Origin: Streptomyces sp. NBC_00286
GTDB taxonomy: Bacteria; Actinomycetota; Actinomycetes; Streptomycetales; Streptomycetaceae
Reading direction: 5' to 3'
DNA: 64,000 bases
Assembly (NCBI RefSeq): GCF_036173125.1
Contig: NZ_CP108054.1
Coordinates: forward strand, 4,340,001-4,404,000
Shown: piece by piece, positions 25,135 through 33,845 of the stretch
Layout: each line of letters begins with the position of its first letter
Position numbering within the stretch: position 1 is the stretch's first letter
Position numbers and translations under genes: made by a program
Notes under the pieces: model-generated
Seen by the model: the letters and a program-made list of their open reading frames with translations, nothing else
Told to the model about the DNA's origin: nothing
Databases searched by the model: none

Positions 25135-25896
25135 GTGACGAACAGTGGGAGCGAGTTGGGCGGGCGGTTCTTCGATGCCGCGATCGGGCTCCTGGAGCGG
25201 GTGCGGGACGAGGAGGCCGAGGGCATCGCGGCCGCCGGGACGCTGATCGCCGACACGGTCGCCGCCGAGGGACGGCTGTTCGCCTTCGGCGCCGGACACT
25301 CCTCGCTGGCCGCGCAGGAGATCGTCTACCGGGCGGGCGGCCTCGCGCTCATGAACCTGCTCGCCGTACCGGGCGCCGTCGGCGTGGACGTCGTACCGGC
25401 CACACTCGGCTCCGCCCTGGAACGCGTCGAAGGCCTCGCCGCCGCCGTCCTCGACTCCAGCCCCGCGCGCGCGGGAGACCTCCTCGTGATCATCTCCCTC
25501 TCCGGACGCAACGCCCTGCCCATCGAGATGGCCATGCACGCCCGCGCCCTGGGCCTCAAGGTCATCGGGGTCACATCGGTCGCGTACGCCTCCGAGACGA
25601 AGTCCCGGCACGCCTCGGGTACGTACCTCAAGGACCACTGCGACCTCGTCCTCGACTCGAAGATCGCGATCGGCGACGCGGAACTCACCCTCGACACCGT
25701 CCCCGCCCCCTTCGCCCCCGCCTCCGGCGTCGTCACCTCGGCGCTCCTCCAGGCGGTCATGGCCACCGCGGCGGGCGCCCTCGCGGACCGCGGCATCGAG
25801 CCCCCGCTCCTGCGCTCGGGGAACGTGGACGGGGGCCATGAATGGAACGCTCGCGTCTTCGAGGAGTACGCGGACCGGATCTTCTATCTCCGGTGA
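25135..25896 (+). CDS. SIS-domain phosphosugar-binding protein
   Basis: A 253-residue sugar isomerase (SIS) domain protein of the MurQ/phosphosugar type. The phosphosugar-binding loops are FAFGAGHSSLAAQE and LLVIISLSGRNALPIEMA; VIGVTSVAYAS and the C-terminal SALLQAVMATAAGAL helices complete the fold. GTG at 25135 follows AAGGGG. The DasR-like site upstream points to amino-sugar (N-acetylglucosamine or cell-wall sugar phosphate) metabolism, which suits the fold, but the reaction is not known. A 23-bp tandem duplication overlaps the stop codon. Confidence 0.9.
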   Translation: MTNSGSELGGRFFDAAIGLLERVRDEEAEGIAAAGTLIADTVAAEGRLFAFGAGHSSLAAQEIVYRAGGLALMNLLAVPGAVGVDVVPATLGSALERVEGLAAAVLDSSPARAGDLLVIISLSGRNALPIEMAMHARALGLKVIGVTSVAYASETKSRHASGTYLKDHCDLVLDSKIAIGDAELTLDTVPAPFAPASGVVTSALLQAVMATAAGALADRGIEPPLLRSGNVDGGHEWNARVFEEYADRIFYLR

Positions 25897-25919
25897 ACCG
25901 GATCTTCTCTCTGCGGTGA
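25874..25919. repeat. 23-bp tandem duplication over a stop codon
   Basis: Two copies of a 23-bp unit (25874-25896 and 25897-25919) differ at two positions. The first contains the last codons and TGA of the SIS gene, and the second preserves a copy of the same 3' end. Confidence 0.7.
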
Positions 25920-25954
25920 ACCGGTACCGGCGGTGAGGGTGCCGGTGGCGCGGC

Positions 25955-27355
25955 TCAGCCCCGCTCCCGTCCCTCCGCAAGACGCTCATCCGCCAGGTCC
26001 AGCAGCGCGGCGATCCGTACGGCGACGTCCTCGGCGTACATCGCGTCGGTCCGCTCGAACTGCGTACGGCTGGCGCCCCTCAGGAACGTCACGACGCCCA
26101 GGGTCCGGCCCCGGCTGCGCAGCACCGCGCACAGGGCGTGCACCGCGTCGGCCGGCCACTGCCGGGCGACGGCCCACTCGCGGATCTGCTCGGGATCCGA
26201 CGCGCCCGCACTGGCGCGTACGGAACCGATCCGCTCCACACACTGGAAGGCGGGATGCCCTTCGGCGTACCGCGCGGGCAGCCCGGCACGTCCGTCAGCG
26301 GGCAGGCTGGGGCCGGGAGCGCCCGAGGGCGTGGCGGCGGCCCGTACGAGGCGAACCGTCTCCTCGCCGTCCCGTACGGAGCCGCCCGCGACCCGGTCGA
26401 TCAGCGCGTGATCGGCGAACCCGGCCAGCGAGAAGTCCAGGTGGACGACCGCGGCCTCGGCCGGGTCCTCGCACTCGGCCGCCGCGCGCGCGGCGCGGTG
26501 CAGCTGGTTGGCCCGGAACCGCAGCTGCGAGGCCTCCTGCTCGCTCTGCTTGCTCTCGGTCACGTCCTGGAAGAGCCAGCCGACACCGAGCGGTACGGGC
26601 TCCTCCGCGAGCGGCGAGGACAGACGCAGGAAGCCACTCCGCCAGCACCGCCGCTTCTCGCCCTCCGGCGTGCGCACGGTCACCCACATCTCGGCGGGCG
26701 CGGGCGGCGCCCCCTCGGCGAGCACATGCGTCAGCGCACTCTCCAGCTCCTCGACACCCTGCGCGAGCAACTCACCCAGCGGGCGCCCCAGTACGGCCGT
26801 ACGCCCTATGCCGAGCGCCCGAGCCGCGTGCGCGTTGACCACGGCGGGCCGCAGATCGGCGTCGACGAGTACGACGCCCCATGACGCGTCCTCGAGCAGC
26901 GCCTCGCTCAGGGCGATCGACCGCTCCAGATCGATCTGCGCGTGCACCTCACTGAAGGCGCAGTAGACCCCCGCGGGCTTCCCGTTGGGCCCCCGCACGG
27001 CCGCGGACTGCGTTCGTACGAGGACCCGTCCACCGTCCTTGGTGAGCAGCGCGAACTCGTGCACCTGCCGGCCCGGAGCGTGCATCGCCGACATCAGCCG
27101 GCTCTCGACCTCCTCGGCGTCCGCGGTCCGCACGGCCCACCCGGCGAACCCGCGCCGGCCGACCGCTTCCTCCGCGCTCCACCCGAGAATCCGCTCCGCC
27201 TCACGGTTCCAATGGGTCACGACACCGTCGGCGTCGAACGCGCACAACGCCGCGTCCATCCCATCCAGCAAAGCGGCAAGCAGATCGGCCCCGTCCCGCT
27301 CGGGCTCCTGCGGCCCGAGCTCGTCCGTGGTCCCACTACGCCGGGAAGCACTCAC
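25955..27355 (-). CDS. PAS-domain sensory protein with C-terminal GAF-like region
   Basis: A 466-residue cytoplasmic sensory protein. The first PAS domain spans about 25-140 (LDGMDAALCAFDADGVVTHWNREAERILGWSAEE, VYCAFSEV). The second spans about 150-280 (DASWGVVLVDADLRPAVVNAHAARALGIG, GWLFQDVTESKQ). The C-terminal 170 residues look GAF-like (HALCAVLRSRGRTLGVVTFLRG, YAEDVAVRIAALLDLADERL). There is no histidine kinase, GGDEF or phosphatase domain, so the output may be protein-protein. GTG at 27355 follows AGGGGGT. Convergent with the SIS gene. Confidence 0.88.
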   Translation of the reverse strand: MSASRRSGTTDELGPQEPERDGADLLAALLDGMDAALCAFDADGVVTHWNREAERILGWSAEEAVGRRGFAGWAVRTADAEEVESRLMSAMHAPGRQVHEFALLTKDGGRVLVRTQSAAVRGPNGKPAGVYCAFSEVHAQIDLERSIALSEALLEDASWGVVLVDADLRPAVVNAHAARALGIGRTAVLGRPLGELLAQGVEELESALTHVLAEGAPPAPAEMWVTVRTPEGEKRRCWRSGFLRLSSPLAEEPVPLGVGWLFQDVTESKQSEQEASQLRFRANQLHRAARAAAECEDPAEAAVVHLDFSLAGFADHALIDRVAGGSVRDGEETVRLVRAAATPSGAPGPSLPADGRAGLPARYAEGHPAFQCVERIGSVRASAGASDPEQIREWAVARQWPADAVHALCAVLRSRGRTLGVVTFLRGASRTQFERTDAMYAEDVAVRIAALLDLADERLAEGRERG

Positions 27356-27546
27356 CTGGCACCCCCTGCAGGCCGTGTCGGCGTGTCCTGCGCGGTTCGC
27401 CCGCGCGCCCGTTCCCTCACTGCGAATCACTCACTAGTAATCATTCAACTCGAACGTGACGCAGCACACACCGGGTTCCCACAAGATTGAAGAAAATCGT
27501 TGCACCCCGGAAATGCACCTCACACGTCCCGCGGCCCCCATGCCAG

Positions 27547-28371
27547 TCAGTCGGACGGTACCGACGCCAAGTCCGCGACGACCGCCGCATGGTCGGACGG
27601 CCATACGCCGTCGACGGGACCGTCGCCCGCGCGGTGCACCGAGCGCACGTGGCCGAGCGCGTCCGGGCCCGGCGGTCCGACGTGGATGTAGTCCAGGCGG
27701 ACGTCGGGATTGCCGGGCTTGATGTAGGGATTGGCCGCGGCCCAGGTGGCCGCCGGGGTCCCTGGATCCGCGTACTCCCAGGCGTCGAGGAACACCTGCC
27801 CGGGGACGGCCGGTGCCGTTTTGTAGCCGCCGAACAGCCGGATCTCGTCCGAGTCGGGCCAGGCGTTGAAATCCCCGGTGACGACCGGCGGAAACGCCGT
27901 CCCGCCGCGATGATCCGCGACAAACCCGGCGAGAACGCGGACCTGTTCGCACCGCACCGCCGAAGCGTGAGTGAGGGAGGTCAGGTGGGTCGTGAAGAAC
28001 GGCACCGGATGGCCCGGCGCGTCCAGCCGCGTATACAGCGCCAGCCGCCCGTCGTCCTCCCCCTCAGGCTTCGGCAAGCGCACCACCGCCCGGTCCACGA
28101 TGGGCCACCGACTGAGCACGGCGTTGCCGAGATCTACCGTCGAGTCCCCGAGCCTCTGCTGCCACCACTCGGGCGCCTCCGAAGCGGCCCAAGTCCAGTA
28201 CAGCCCCAACTCATCCGCCAGCCACCCCGCCAGGTTCTCCCCACCACAGGCCCACACCTCCTGCAGCCCCACCACATCCGGCCGCAAATCCCGCAACACG
28301 GCCAGAACCGCCTTCCGCCGCTCCTCCCAAGGCCCGAACCGCCACCAGAGGTTCCACGTCACTACGCGCAT
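27547..28371 (-). CDS. endonuclease/exonuclease/phosphatase family protein
   Basis: A 274-residue EEP-superfamily hydrolase. All core motifs are present: VTWNLWW (Asn7), VGLQEVW (metal-binding Glu near 39), VTGDFNAWPDS (near 165), VRLDYIHVG and the terminal SDHAAVVADL. Members cleave phosphodiester or phosphomonoester bonds in nucleic acids, sphingomyelin or inositol phosphates; the substrate is not predictable. There is no signal peptide, so it is probably intracellular. It is divergent from the GntR/ABC operon. Confidence 0.9.
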   Translation of the reverse strand: MRVVTWNLWWRFGPWEERRKAVLAVLRDLRPDVVGLQEVWACGGENLAGWLADELGLYWTWAASEAPEWWQQRLGDSTVDLGNAVLSRWPIVDRAVVRLPKPEGEDDGRLALYTRLDAPGHPVPFFTTHLTSLTHASAVRCEQVRVLAGFVADHRGGTAFPPVVTGDFNAWPDSDEIRLFGGYKTAPAVPGQVFLDAWEYADPGTPAATWAAANPYIKPGNPDVRLDYIHVGPPGPDALGHVRSVHRAGDGPVDGVWPSDHAAVVADLASVPSD

Positions 28372-28466
28372 GCGCGCCCTGCCTTCCCGAGATCACGGGC
28401 GTGTACGACTTGCGAACTGTCCGCGGCCAGGCGCCGCGTCGCCATCATCCTCACGATGACCTTGTC

Positions 28467-28500
28467 TTGACAGACCTTCGCACTAGAAGCTTAAAGTGCT
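28467..28500 (+). promoter_or_regulatory. promoter with overlapping inverted repeat, GntR/ABC operon
   Basis: A consensus TTGACA lies at 28467-28472. A possible -10 (TAAAGT, 28492-28497, long 19-bp spacer) lies inside an inverted repeat with perfect GCACT/AGTGC ends (28480-28499). The position between -35 and -10 suits autorepression by the YtrA-type regulator just downstream. Confidence 0.55.
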
Positions 28501-28526
28501 AGACAACTAGATAAATGGAGGAACTG

Positions 28527-28919
28527 GTGATTGAGTTCCACCTGAACGGCCGTTCTGGCCTGTCTCCGTACCAGCAGCTGGTCCAGCAGGTGCGCCACGC
28601 GCTGCGGCTCGGCCTGCTCAAGGAAGGGGACAGGCTCCCCACGGTCAAGGAGGTGGCCCGGCAGATGGCGGTCAACCCGAACACCGTGCTCAAGGCGTAC
28701 CGGGAGCTTGAGCACGAGGGGCTGGTGGCCGCCCGGCCAGGGGTGGGGACATTCGTGACCCGGACGCTGGCCGACGCCTCGCTCGCCGCGCACGGACCGC
28801 TCCAGAAGGACCTGCGGCGCTGGCTGGCCAAAGCCCGCCTGGCCGGGCTCGACGACGAGTCCATCGAGGCCCTGTTCATGAACACCTTTCGGACCGCCGC
28901 TGGAGAGGACATAGCGTGA
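28527..28919 (+). CDS. GntR-family (YtrA subfamily) transcriptional regulator
   Basis: A regulator of about 130 residues with an N-terminal winged helix (SPYQQLVQQVRHALRLGLLKEGDRLPTVKEVARQM, NPNTVLKAYRELEHEGLVAARPGVGTFVT) and a short helical tail, the size expected of YtrA-type GntR repressors of ABC operons. GTG at 28527 is preferred to the ATG at 28515 because the bases between them (GGAGGAAC) form the ribosome binding site. Its TGA overlaps the GTG of the ABC ATPase gene. It probably represses its own operon in response to an envelope-active or small-molecule signal. Confidence 0.92.
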   Translation: MIEFHLNGRSGLSPYQQLVQQVRHALRLGLLKEGDRLPTVKEVARQMAVNPNTVLKAYRELEHEGLVAARPGVGTFVTRTLADASLAAHGPLQKDLRRWLAKARLAGLDDESIEALFMNTFRTAAGEDIA

Positions 28920-29812
28920 GCGCCGTCTTACGAGCCCAGGACCTGGGCAAGAGATACAAGCAGCGCTGGGCGCTGCAGAACTGCGACCTGGACGTGCCCG
29001 CCGGGCGGGTCGTCGGCCTGGTCGGCCCCAACGGGGCAGGAAAGTCCACCCTGTTGAACCTTGCCTCCGGGATGCTGACCCCGACCGCGGGCACGATCGA
29101 GGTGTGCGGCGGCCGTCCCGCCAGCGGCCCCGCGCAGCTGGCCAAGGTCGGCTTCGTCGCCCAGGACACCCCCACCTACGCCGCCCTGAGCATCGCCGAT
29201 CACCTGCGGCTCGGTGCCCGCCTCAACCCCGGCTGGGACGACGCCCTGGCCCGCGACCGCATCCGTCAGCTCGGCCTGGACCTCAAACAGAAGGCCGGGA
29301 GGCTGTCCGGCGGTCAGCGTGCGCAGCTCGCCCTCACCCTGGGCCTCGCCAAGCGGCCCGAGCTGCTGATCCTGGACGAGCCGGTCGCCGCACTCGACCC
29401 CCTCGCCCGCAGGGAGTTCATGCAGGACCTGATGGAGGCCGTCGCCGAACACGAGCTGAGCGTCGTGCTCTCCTCCCACCTGGTCTCCGACGTGGAACGG
29501 ACCTGCGACTACGTCATCGTCCTGGTCGACTCCCGGGTCCAGGTGGCCGGCGACATCGACGACCTGGTCGCCTGCCACCACCGCCTCACCGGACCGCGCC
29601 GAGCCCCGGACACGCTCCCGGCCGGTCAGCACGTCATCACCGCCAGCCACACCGACCGGCAGACCACCCTCCTGGTGCGCACCGACACCGCGGTCCACGA
29701 TCCCGTCTGGACCGTCAGCCCGCTCGACCTGGAAGACATCGTCCTGGCCTACATGACCCGGCCCGCCGATGCGGTACGTGACACCCGACCCGCACTGGAG
29801 GTCCTCCGATGA
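28916..29812 (+). CDS. ABC transporter ATP-binding protein, TTA codon at position 5
   Basis: A 298-residue ABC ATPase: Walker A GPNGAGKST (37-45), signature LSGGQRAQLALTLGLA, Walker B LLILDEPVAALDP and the switch region VVLSSHLVSDVE. The last 80 residues form an extra C-terminal domain. Codon 5 is TTA (28928-28930), the leucine codon read in Streptomyces by the bldA tRNA, so translation may depend on development. GTG at 28916 overlaps the stop of the GntR gene. It drives the permease encoded next. Confidence 0.95.
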   Translation: MSAVLRAQDLGKRYKQRWALQNCDLDVPAGRVVGLVGPNGAGKSTLLNLASGMLTPTAGTIEVCGGRPASGPAQLAKVGFVAQDTPTYAALSIADHLRLGARLNPGWDDALARDRIRQLGLDLKQKAGRLSGGQRAQLALTLGLAKRPELLILDEPVAALDPLARREFMQDLMEAVAEHELSVVLSSHLVSDVERTCDYVIVLVDSRVQVAGDIDDLVACHHRLTGPRRAPDTLPAGQHVITASHTDRQTTLLVRTDTAVHDPVWTVSPLDLEDIVLAYMTRPADAVRDTRPALEVLR

Positions 29813-30816
29813 TCTGGCTGACCTGGCGCCAGTTCCGCACCCAGGCCGCCGTGATCTTCGCCGCGGTGACCGCCCTCGCCGCCACCCTCGCGGCCACCGG
29901 CCCGCAACTGGCCGACCTCTACCGAACCGCCGGCAGCAGCCTGGTGGACCGGGTCTCCAGCGCGGACCAGACCCTCTACTACGCCGGACTGCTGGGTGTA
30001 CTCGCCGTACCGGCCGTCATCGGGATGTTCTGGGGCGCACCGCTGATCTCCCGTGAACTGGAGACCGGCACCCACTACCTCGCATGGAACCAGGGCGTCA
30101 CCCGCACCCGCTGGCTGGCAACCAAGCTGGGCCTCGGCGCGGCGGCCGCCATGACCGCCGCCGGACTGGCCGCACTCGCCGTGAGCTGGTGGAGCAGCCC
30201 CATCGACCGGGCCATCAACGGCGGCGGCGCGACGGACACGTACTTCCCGCGGCTCGACCCCGTGGCCTTCGCCGCACGAGGCGTCGCCCCCATGGCCCAT
30301 GCCGCCTTCGCCTTCGTCCTGGGCGTCGCCCTCGGCCTCGTCATCCGCCGCACCCTGCCCGCGATGGCCACCACGCTCGTCGTCTACGCCACCGTCCAGA
30401 TCACCGTGCCGATGTGGATCCGGCCCCACCTGGCCGCCACGGACCGGACCACCGTGCCGATCGAGCCCGGCGGCGCCCCCATCAGCATCCAGGAGGGCGC
30501 CAAGCAGATCGTCACGCACCCCGAAGTGCCCGGCGCCTGGCTCACCTCCCAGCAGACGCTGAACGCCGCCGGTCAGCCGGTCCCGGTACCGTCGTCCTTC
30601 GCCGACTGCCTGCACACCGAATCGGGCCCGCCCACCGCGCAGCAATTCGACGGCTGCCTCGCCGACCTCGGCGCCCAGGGCTACCAGCAGCAGGTGACCT
30701 ACCAGCCCGCCGGCAACTTCTGGACCCTGCAATGGGCCGAGACCGGGCTCTACCTCGGCCTCGCCCTGGCCCTGACCGGGTTCTGCGCCTGGTGGATCCG
30801 CCGCCGACTGACCTGA
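29809..30816 (+). CDS. ABC transporter permease
   Basis: A 335-residue membrane protein with about six helices, including AAVIFAAVTALAATLAATG, YYAGLLGVLAVPAVIGMFWGA, AAAMTAAGLAALAVSWWSS, AAFAFVLGVALGLVIRRTLPA and TGLYLGLALALTGFCAWWI. A roughly 120-residue extracytoplasmic loop separates the last two helices. Its ATG overlaps the ATPase stop (ATGA). With the upstream genes it forms a three-gene YtrA-type transport operon. Substrate unknown; export or peptide-stress sensing is plausible by analogy. Confidence 0.9.
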   Translation: MIWLTWRQFRTQAAVIFAAVTALAATLAATGPQLADLYRTAGSSLVDRVSSADQTLYYAGLLGVLAVPAVIGMFWGAPLISRELETGTHYLAWNQGVTRTRWLATKLGLGAAAAMTAAGLAALAVSWWSSPIDRAINGGGATDTYFPRLDPVAFAARGVAPMAHAAFAFVLGVALGLVIRRTLPAMATTLVVYATVQITVPMWIRPHLAATDRTTVPIEPGGAPISIQEGAKQIVTHPEVPGAWLTSQQTLNAAGQPVPVPSSFADCLHTESGPPTAQQFDGCLADLGAQGYQQQVTYQPAGNFWTLQWAETGLYLGLALALTGFCAWWIRRRLT

Positions 30817-31253
30817 CCCGGCGTCTGTCGAACTGTCCGAGAGCCGGGCTCCGGAGCGGGAGCGAGGCCAGCCGGAATCCAGCCGCACCTCGCGGTGCCT
30901 CACGGCGTCGCCCGAGTCTGATCAGCACCGATGCGTCCATTGGACAGCGGGGTACGCGCACGGAAGATCCTCAGCGAGCGCGTCAGATAACCGCGGCATG
31001 AAGCGAACGGCGTCTGATGCGGCTCTAGCAGCAAGATCCGTTGCATGTTCAGGGAATGGGAGTGATTCGCACATATGGGCGCCTTCGGGGGAGATTGGCT
31101 TCCTGTGGCCGCTTGATCGCTAGCGTGATGGATGCACTCGAGAGGGGAGGTCACTCGCTCCTCGGCCGCAAGCCGCAGCCTTTGCCGTGTGACGGACAGG
31201 CCGAGTGACCAGCCCAAGTCATCACGATCCGCAAGATCAGCGAGGTGCCCTCG
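30817..31253. other. gene-free stretch downstream of the ABC operon
   Basis: No open frame with actinobacterial codon bias or a recognisable family is seen on either strand. No convincing repeat or promoter is visible here. Confidence 0.4.
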
Positions 31254-31403
31254 ATGACTACGTTTTCTGCAGGCGAGCAGACCCACCCCAGCGTGCTTCC
31301 TCAGCGCCGGGCTCTGGAATCCGTGGGAGCAGACACCCCTGGGAGCAGGGACGAAACGGCTCACGGACAAAAACCGGTTGAGCGGTGGGCGATCGGTTCC
31401 TAG
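31254..31403 (+). CDS. possible 49-residue peptide, unrecognised
   Basis: ATG at 31254 opens a 49-residue frame (MTTFSAGEQTHPSVLPQRRA at its start) ending at TAG 31401-31403. No family is recognised, there is no signal peptide, and the ribosome binding site (GCGAGGTG) is moderate. Its stop codon coincides with the -10-like TAGGGT of the promoter described next. Coding status is uncertain. Confidence 0.3.
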   Translation: MTTFSAGEQTHPSVLPQRRALESVGADTPGSRDETAHGQKPVERWAIGS

Positions 31404-31406
31404 GGT
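31378..31406 (+). promoter_or_regulatory. housekeeping-type promoter
   Basis: TTGAGC (31378-31383) and TAGGGT (31401-31406) are separated by exactly 17 bp, a good HrdB-type promoter. It would start transcription near 31412, just ahead of an exceptionally strong ribosome binding site. Confidence 0.5.
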
Positions 31407-31420
31407 GGGACCCACGCTGT

Positions 31421-31525
31421 GAAAGGAGGTGATCCGGTACATGTATGAAACCCGGACGAGCGAGGTGGCTGCGGGCTAGCGGCCCGTCACCACATCCAGT
31501 GCGGTGCCGGACCAGCGCGGGTTAG
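31421..31525 (+). other. possible leader-peptide or small-RNA unit with near-complete anti-SD complement
   Basis: GAAAGGAGGTGATCC (31421-31435) is perfectly complementary to the 3' tail of 16S rRNA over 15 bases. It precedes ATG 31441 (12 codons, MYETRTSEVAAG, then TAG) and ATG 31445 (26 codons, ending 31525). The flanks do not match 16S rRNA. A promoter lies upstream and a large hairpin downstream, so this may be an independent small transcript. Confidence 0.4.
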
Positions 31526-31560
31526 ACACGCGCAGCCGGCCCAATCTCAAGCAGTCACCC

Positions 31561-31625
31561 GACCCGCGAGCTCGCCGGTAAGTCCGGCCGGCTCCCTCCT
31601 CGGAGGGGACCAGAGCTCGCGGGTC
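31561..31625. terminator. branched hairpin with 13-bp closing stem
   Basis: GACCCGCGAGCTC (31561-31573) pairs perfectly with GAGCTCGCGGGTC (31613-31625). Inside are two smaller stems, GCCGG-TAAGT-CCGGC and CCCTCC-TC-GGAGGG. It lies between the small unit above and the 3' end of the convergent citrate synthase gene and could terminate both. Confidence 0.65.
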
Positions 31626-31667
31626 GTCTGCGTTCCAGCGCTCCAGGTACGCGAGGACTCGGTGCGC

Positions 31668-32768
31668 TCAGTGCGCGATGTCCCCGTAGCCCTCGATCTC
31701 GCGCGGGTCGCGCGTGCCGGGGCCCACGTAGCGCGCGGACGGCCGTACGAGGCGGCCCGTGCGCTTTTGTTCCAGGATGTGGGCTGACCAGCCTGCTGTG
31801 CGGGCGCAGGTGAACATCGAGGTGAACATGTGGGCGGGGACCTCGGCAAAGTCGAGGATGATGGCGGCCCAGAACTCGACGTTCGTCGCCAGGACTCGGT
31901 CGGGGCGGCGGGCGTGGAGTTCCGCGAGGGCCGCTTTTTCGAGGGCTTCGGCGATTTCGAAGCGGGGGGCGCCGAGTTCGCGGGCGGTGCGGCGGAGGAC
32001 TCGGGCTCGGGGGTCTTCGGCGCGGTAGACGCGGTGGCCGAAGCCCATGAGGCGTTCGCCCTTGTCGAGGGCCTGGCGTACGTAGGCTTCGGCGTTCCCG
32101 GTGCGTTCGATCTCCTCGATCATGCCGAGTACGCGGGAGGGGGCGCCGCCGTGGAGGGGGCCGGACATGGCGCCGACCGCGCCGGAGAGGGCCGCCGCCA
32201 CGTCTGCGCCGGTCGACGCGATGACGCGCGCCGTGAAGGTGGAGGCGTTCATGCCGTGTTCGGCGGCGGACGTCCAGTAGGCGTCGACTGCTGCTACGTG
32301 CTTGGGGTCGGGTTCGCCGCGCCAGCGGATCATGAAGCGTTCGACGACGGACTGGGCTTTGTCGATCTCGCGCTGGGGGACCATGGGCAGGCCCTGGCCG
32401 CGGGCGGACTGGGCGACGTAGGAGAGGGCCATGACGGCGGCGCGGGCGAGGTCTTCGCGGGCTTGCTGTTCGTCGATGTCCAGCAGGGGTTTGAGGCCCC
32501 AGACGGGTGCCAGCATGGCGAGGGCCGACTGGACGTCCACGCGGATGTCGCCGGAGTGGACGGGGATCGGGAAGGGCTCGGCGGGCGGCAGGCCGGGGTT
32601 GAAGGCGCCGTCGACGAGGAGCCCCCAGACGTTGCCGAAGGAGACATGGCCGACCAGATCCTCGATGTCGACGCCCCGGTATCGCAGGGCGCCGCCCTCC
32701 TTGTCCGGTTCGGCGATCTCCGTCTCGAAAGCGACGACTCCCTCGAGTCCGGGTACGAAGTCGGACAT
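31668..32768 (-). CDS. citrate synthase family protein (second citrate synthase)
   Basis: A 366-residue citrate/2-methylcitrate synthase family enzyme that condenses an acyl-CoA with an oxoacid such as oxaloacetate. Catalytic segments are GPLHGGAPSRV (first His), GFGHRVYRAEDPRARVL (second His) and WAAIILDFAEVPAHMF (Asp). ATG at 32768 (MSDFVPGLEG) follows GAGGAG; the frame is open 37 codons further. The protein is shorter than hexameric GltA-type enzymes. Its divergent pairing with pdxH matches S. coelicolor SCO4388/SCO4387 from memory. Whether it uses acetyl- or propionyl-CoA cannot be told. Confidence 0.93.
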   Translation of the reverse strand: MSDFVPGLEGVVAFETEIAEPDKEGGALRYRGVDIEDLVGHVSFGNVWGLLVDGAFNPGLPPAEPFPIPVHSGDIRVDVQSALAMLAPVWGLKPLLDIDEQQAREDLARAAVMALSYVAQSARGQGLPMVPQREIDKAQSVVERFMIRWRGEPDPKHVAAVDAYWTSAAEHGMNASTFTARVIASTGADVAAALSGAVGAMSGPLHGGAPSRVLGMIEEIERTGNAEAYVRQALDKGERLMGFGHRVYRAEDPRARVLRRTARELGAPRFEIAEALEKAALAELHARRPDRVLATNVEFWAAIILDFAEVPAHMFTSMFTCARTAGWSAHILEQKRTGRLVRPSARYVGPGTRDPREIEGYGDIAH

Positions 32769-33113
32769 CAGGCGGCTCCTCATGATGTGGGCGACGGATG
32801 GTGCGGTGCGGGGTTGCGTTTTCGGGATTGGGTTTTTGGGGTTGCGTTCGGGGTTGCCGGTTGTGCGTACGTCAGTCATGGGCGGGTTGCCGACGTGCGG
32901 TTCCGCGGTCGTTGCTGGACTCGCGGTCCGTACGTGCGTGCGTACCCCGGTGATGCCCGCTGCGGCGGGCGGTCACCCGTTTCGGCCACAGGACGATATC
33001 CCTTGGTGCCACCTTTGGGGAGAGTTCGCGGCACTCAGTGCCATGTGTGAGGAAGCACACGCCCGGCGGGGACCCCTCGGTGTGGGGCGATCGGGATGCG
33101 GCAAGATGACCGC
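32769..33113. other. divergent region between citrate synthase and pdxH genes
   Basis: Near the citrate synthase start are several degenerate GGGTTGCG/GGGTTT direct repeats. A perfect 13-bp palindrome, GGCACT-C-AGTGCC (33030-33042), lies 71 bp upstream of the pdxH start and may be an operator. No gene is supported. Confidence 0.45.
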
Positions 33114-33788
33114 GTGACCGACCATGACCCCGTCCTCGACCCGGCCCTGATGCGTAAGCAGTACCGGGCCGAGGGACTCGACGAGACCGAGCTGGCCGAC
33201 CACCCGATGGAGCAGTTCGCGCACTGGTTCCGGCAGGCGGCGAAGGCCGCGGCGCAGGGCGCGGTGTACGAGCCGAACGCCATGGTGGTGTCCACGGTGG
33301 ACGCGGCGGGGCTGCCGAGTTCGCGGACGGTGCTGCTGAAGCAGTTCGACGAGCGGGGTTTCGTCTTCTACACGAACTACGCGTCCCGTAAGGCGCGCGA
33401 TCTGGCGGAGAACGCGTACGTCTCGCTGCTGTTCCCCTGGCACGCACTGGCCCGCCAGGTCGTCGTCAGCGGTGTCGCGCGGCGTACGGGGCGTGATGAG
33501 ACGGCCGCGTACTTCCGGACCCGTCCGCATGGCTCCCAGCTCGGCGCCTGGGCCAGCACGCAGTCCGCTGTCGTGTCCTCGCGGGCCGAACTCGACGCGG
33601 CGTACGCGGAGTTGGCCGCGCGTTACCCGGAGGGCGAGCAGGTTCCGGTGCCGCCGAACTGGGGTGGTTTCCGTGTCGAGCCGCAGACGGTCGAGTTCTG
33701 GCAGGGGCGGGAGAACCGGCTCCACGACCGGCTGCGGTATGTGGCGACGCCGGGCGGTGGGTGGCGGGTGGAGCGGCTCAGTCCCTGA
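33114..33788 (+). CDS. pdxH: pyridoxamine 5'-phosphate oxidase
   Basis: A 224-residue FMN-dependent PNPOx that makes pyridoxal 5'-phosphate from PNP or PMP. Family segments are present: [18 protein letters not shown]-like [36 protein letters not shown] (FMN binding), [25 protein letters not shown], and the C-terminal [32 protein letters not shown] at 33114 is preferred for length; ATG at 33096 is an alternative, and neither has a strong ribosome binding site. Confidence 0.96.
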   Translation: MTDHDPVLDPALMRKQYRAEGLDETELADHPMEQFAHWFRQAAKAAAQGAVYEPNAMVVSTVDAAGLPSSRTVLLKQFDERGFVFYTNYASRKARDLAENAYVSLLFPWHALARQVVVSGVARRTGRDETAAYFRTRPHGSQLGAWASTQSAVVSSRAELDAAYAELAARYPEGEQVPVPPNWGGFRVEPQTVEFWQGRENRLHDRLRYVATPGGGWRVERLSP

Positions 33789-33845
33789 GCGGCCGGGGGT
33801 CCGTGTTGGGCCGGAGTCCGTGCGCGATTCGGGGTCCGTGGGGTG

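Noticed and set aside
31421..31435. Match to the antisense of the 16S rRNA 3' end, possible rRNA fragment
   Set aside because: Only the 15 bases complementary to the anti-SD tail match; the flanks do not resemble 16S rRNA. It is treated as a very strong ribosome binding site.
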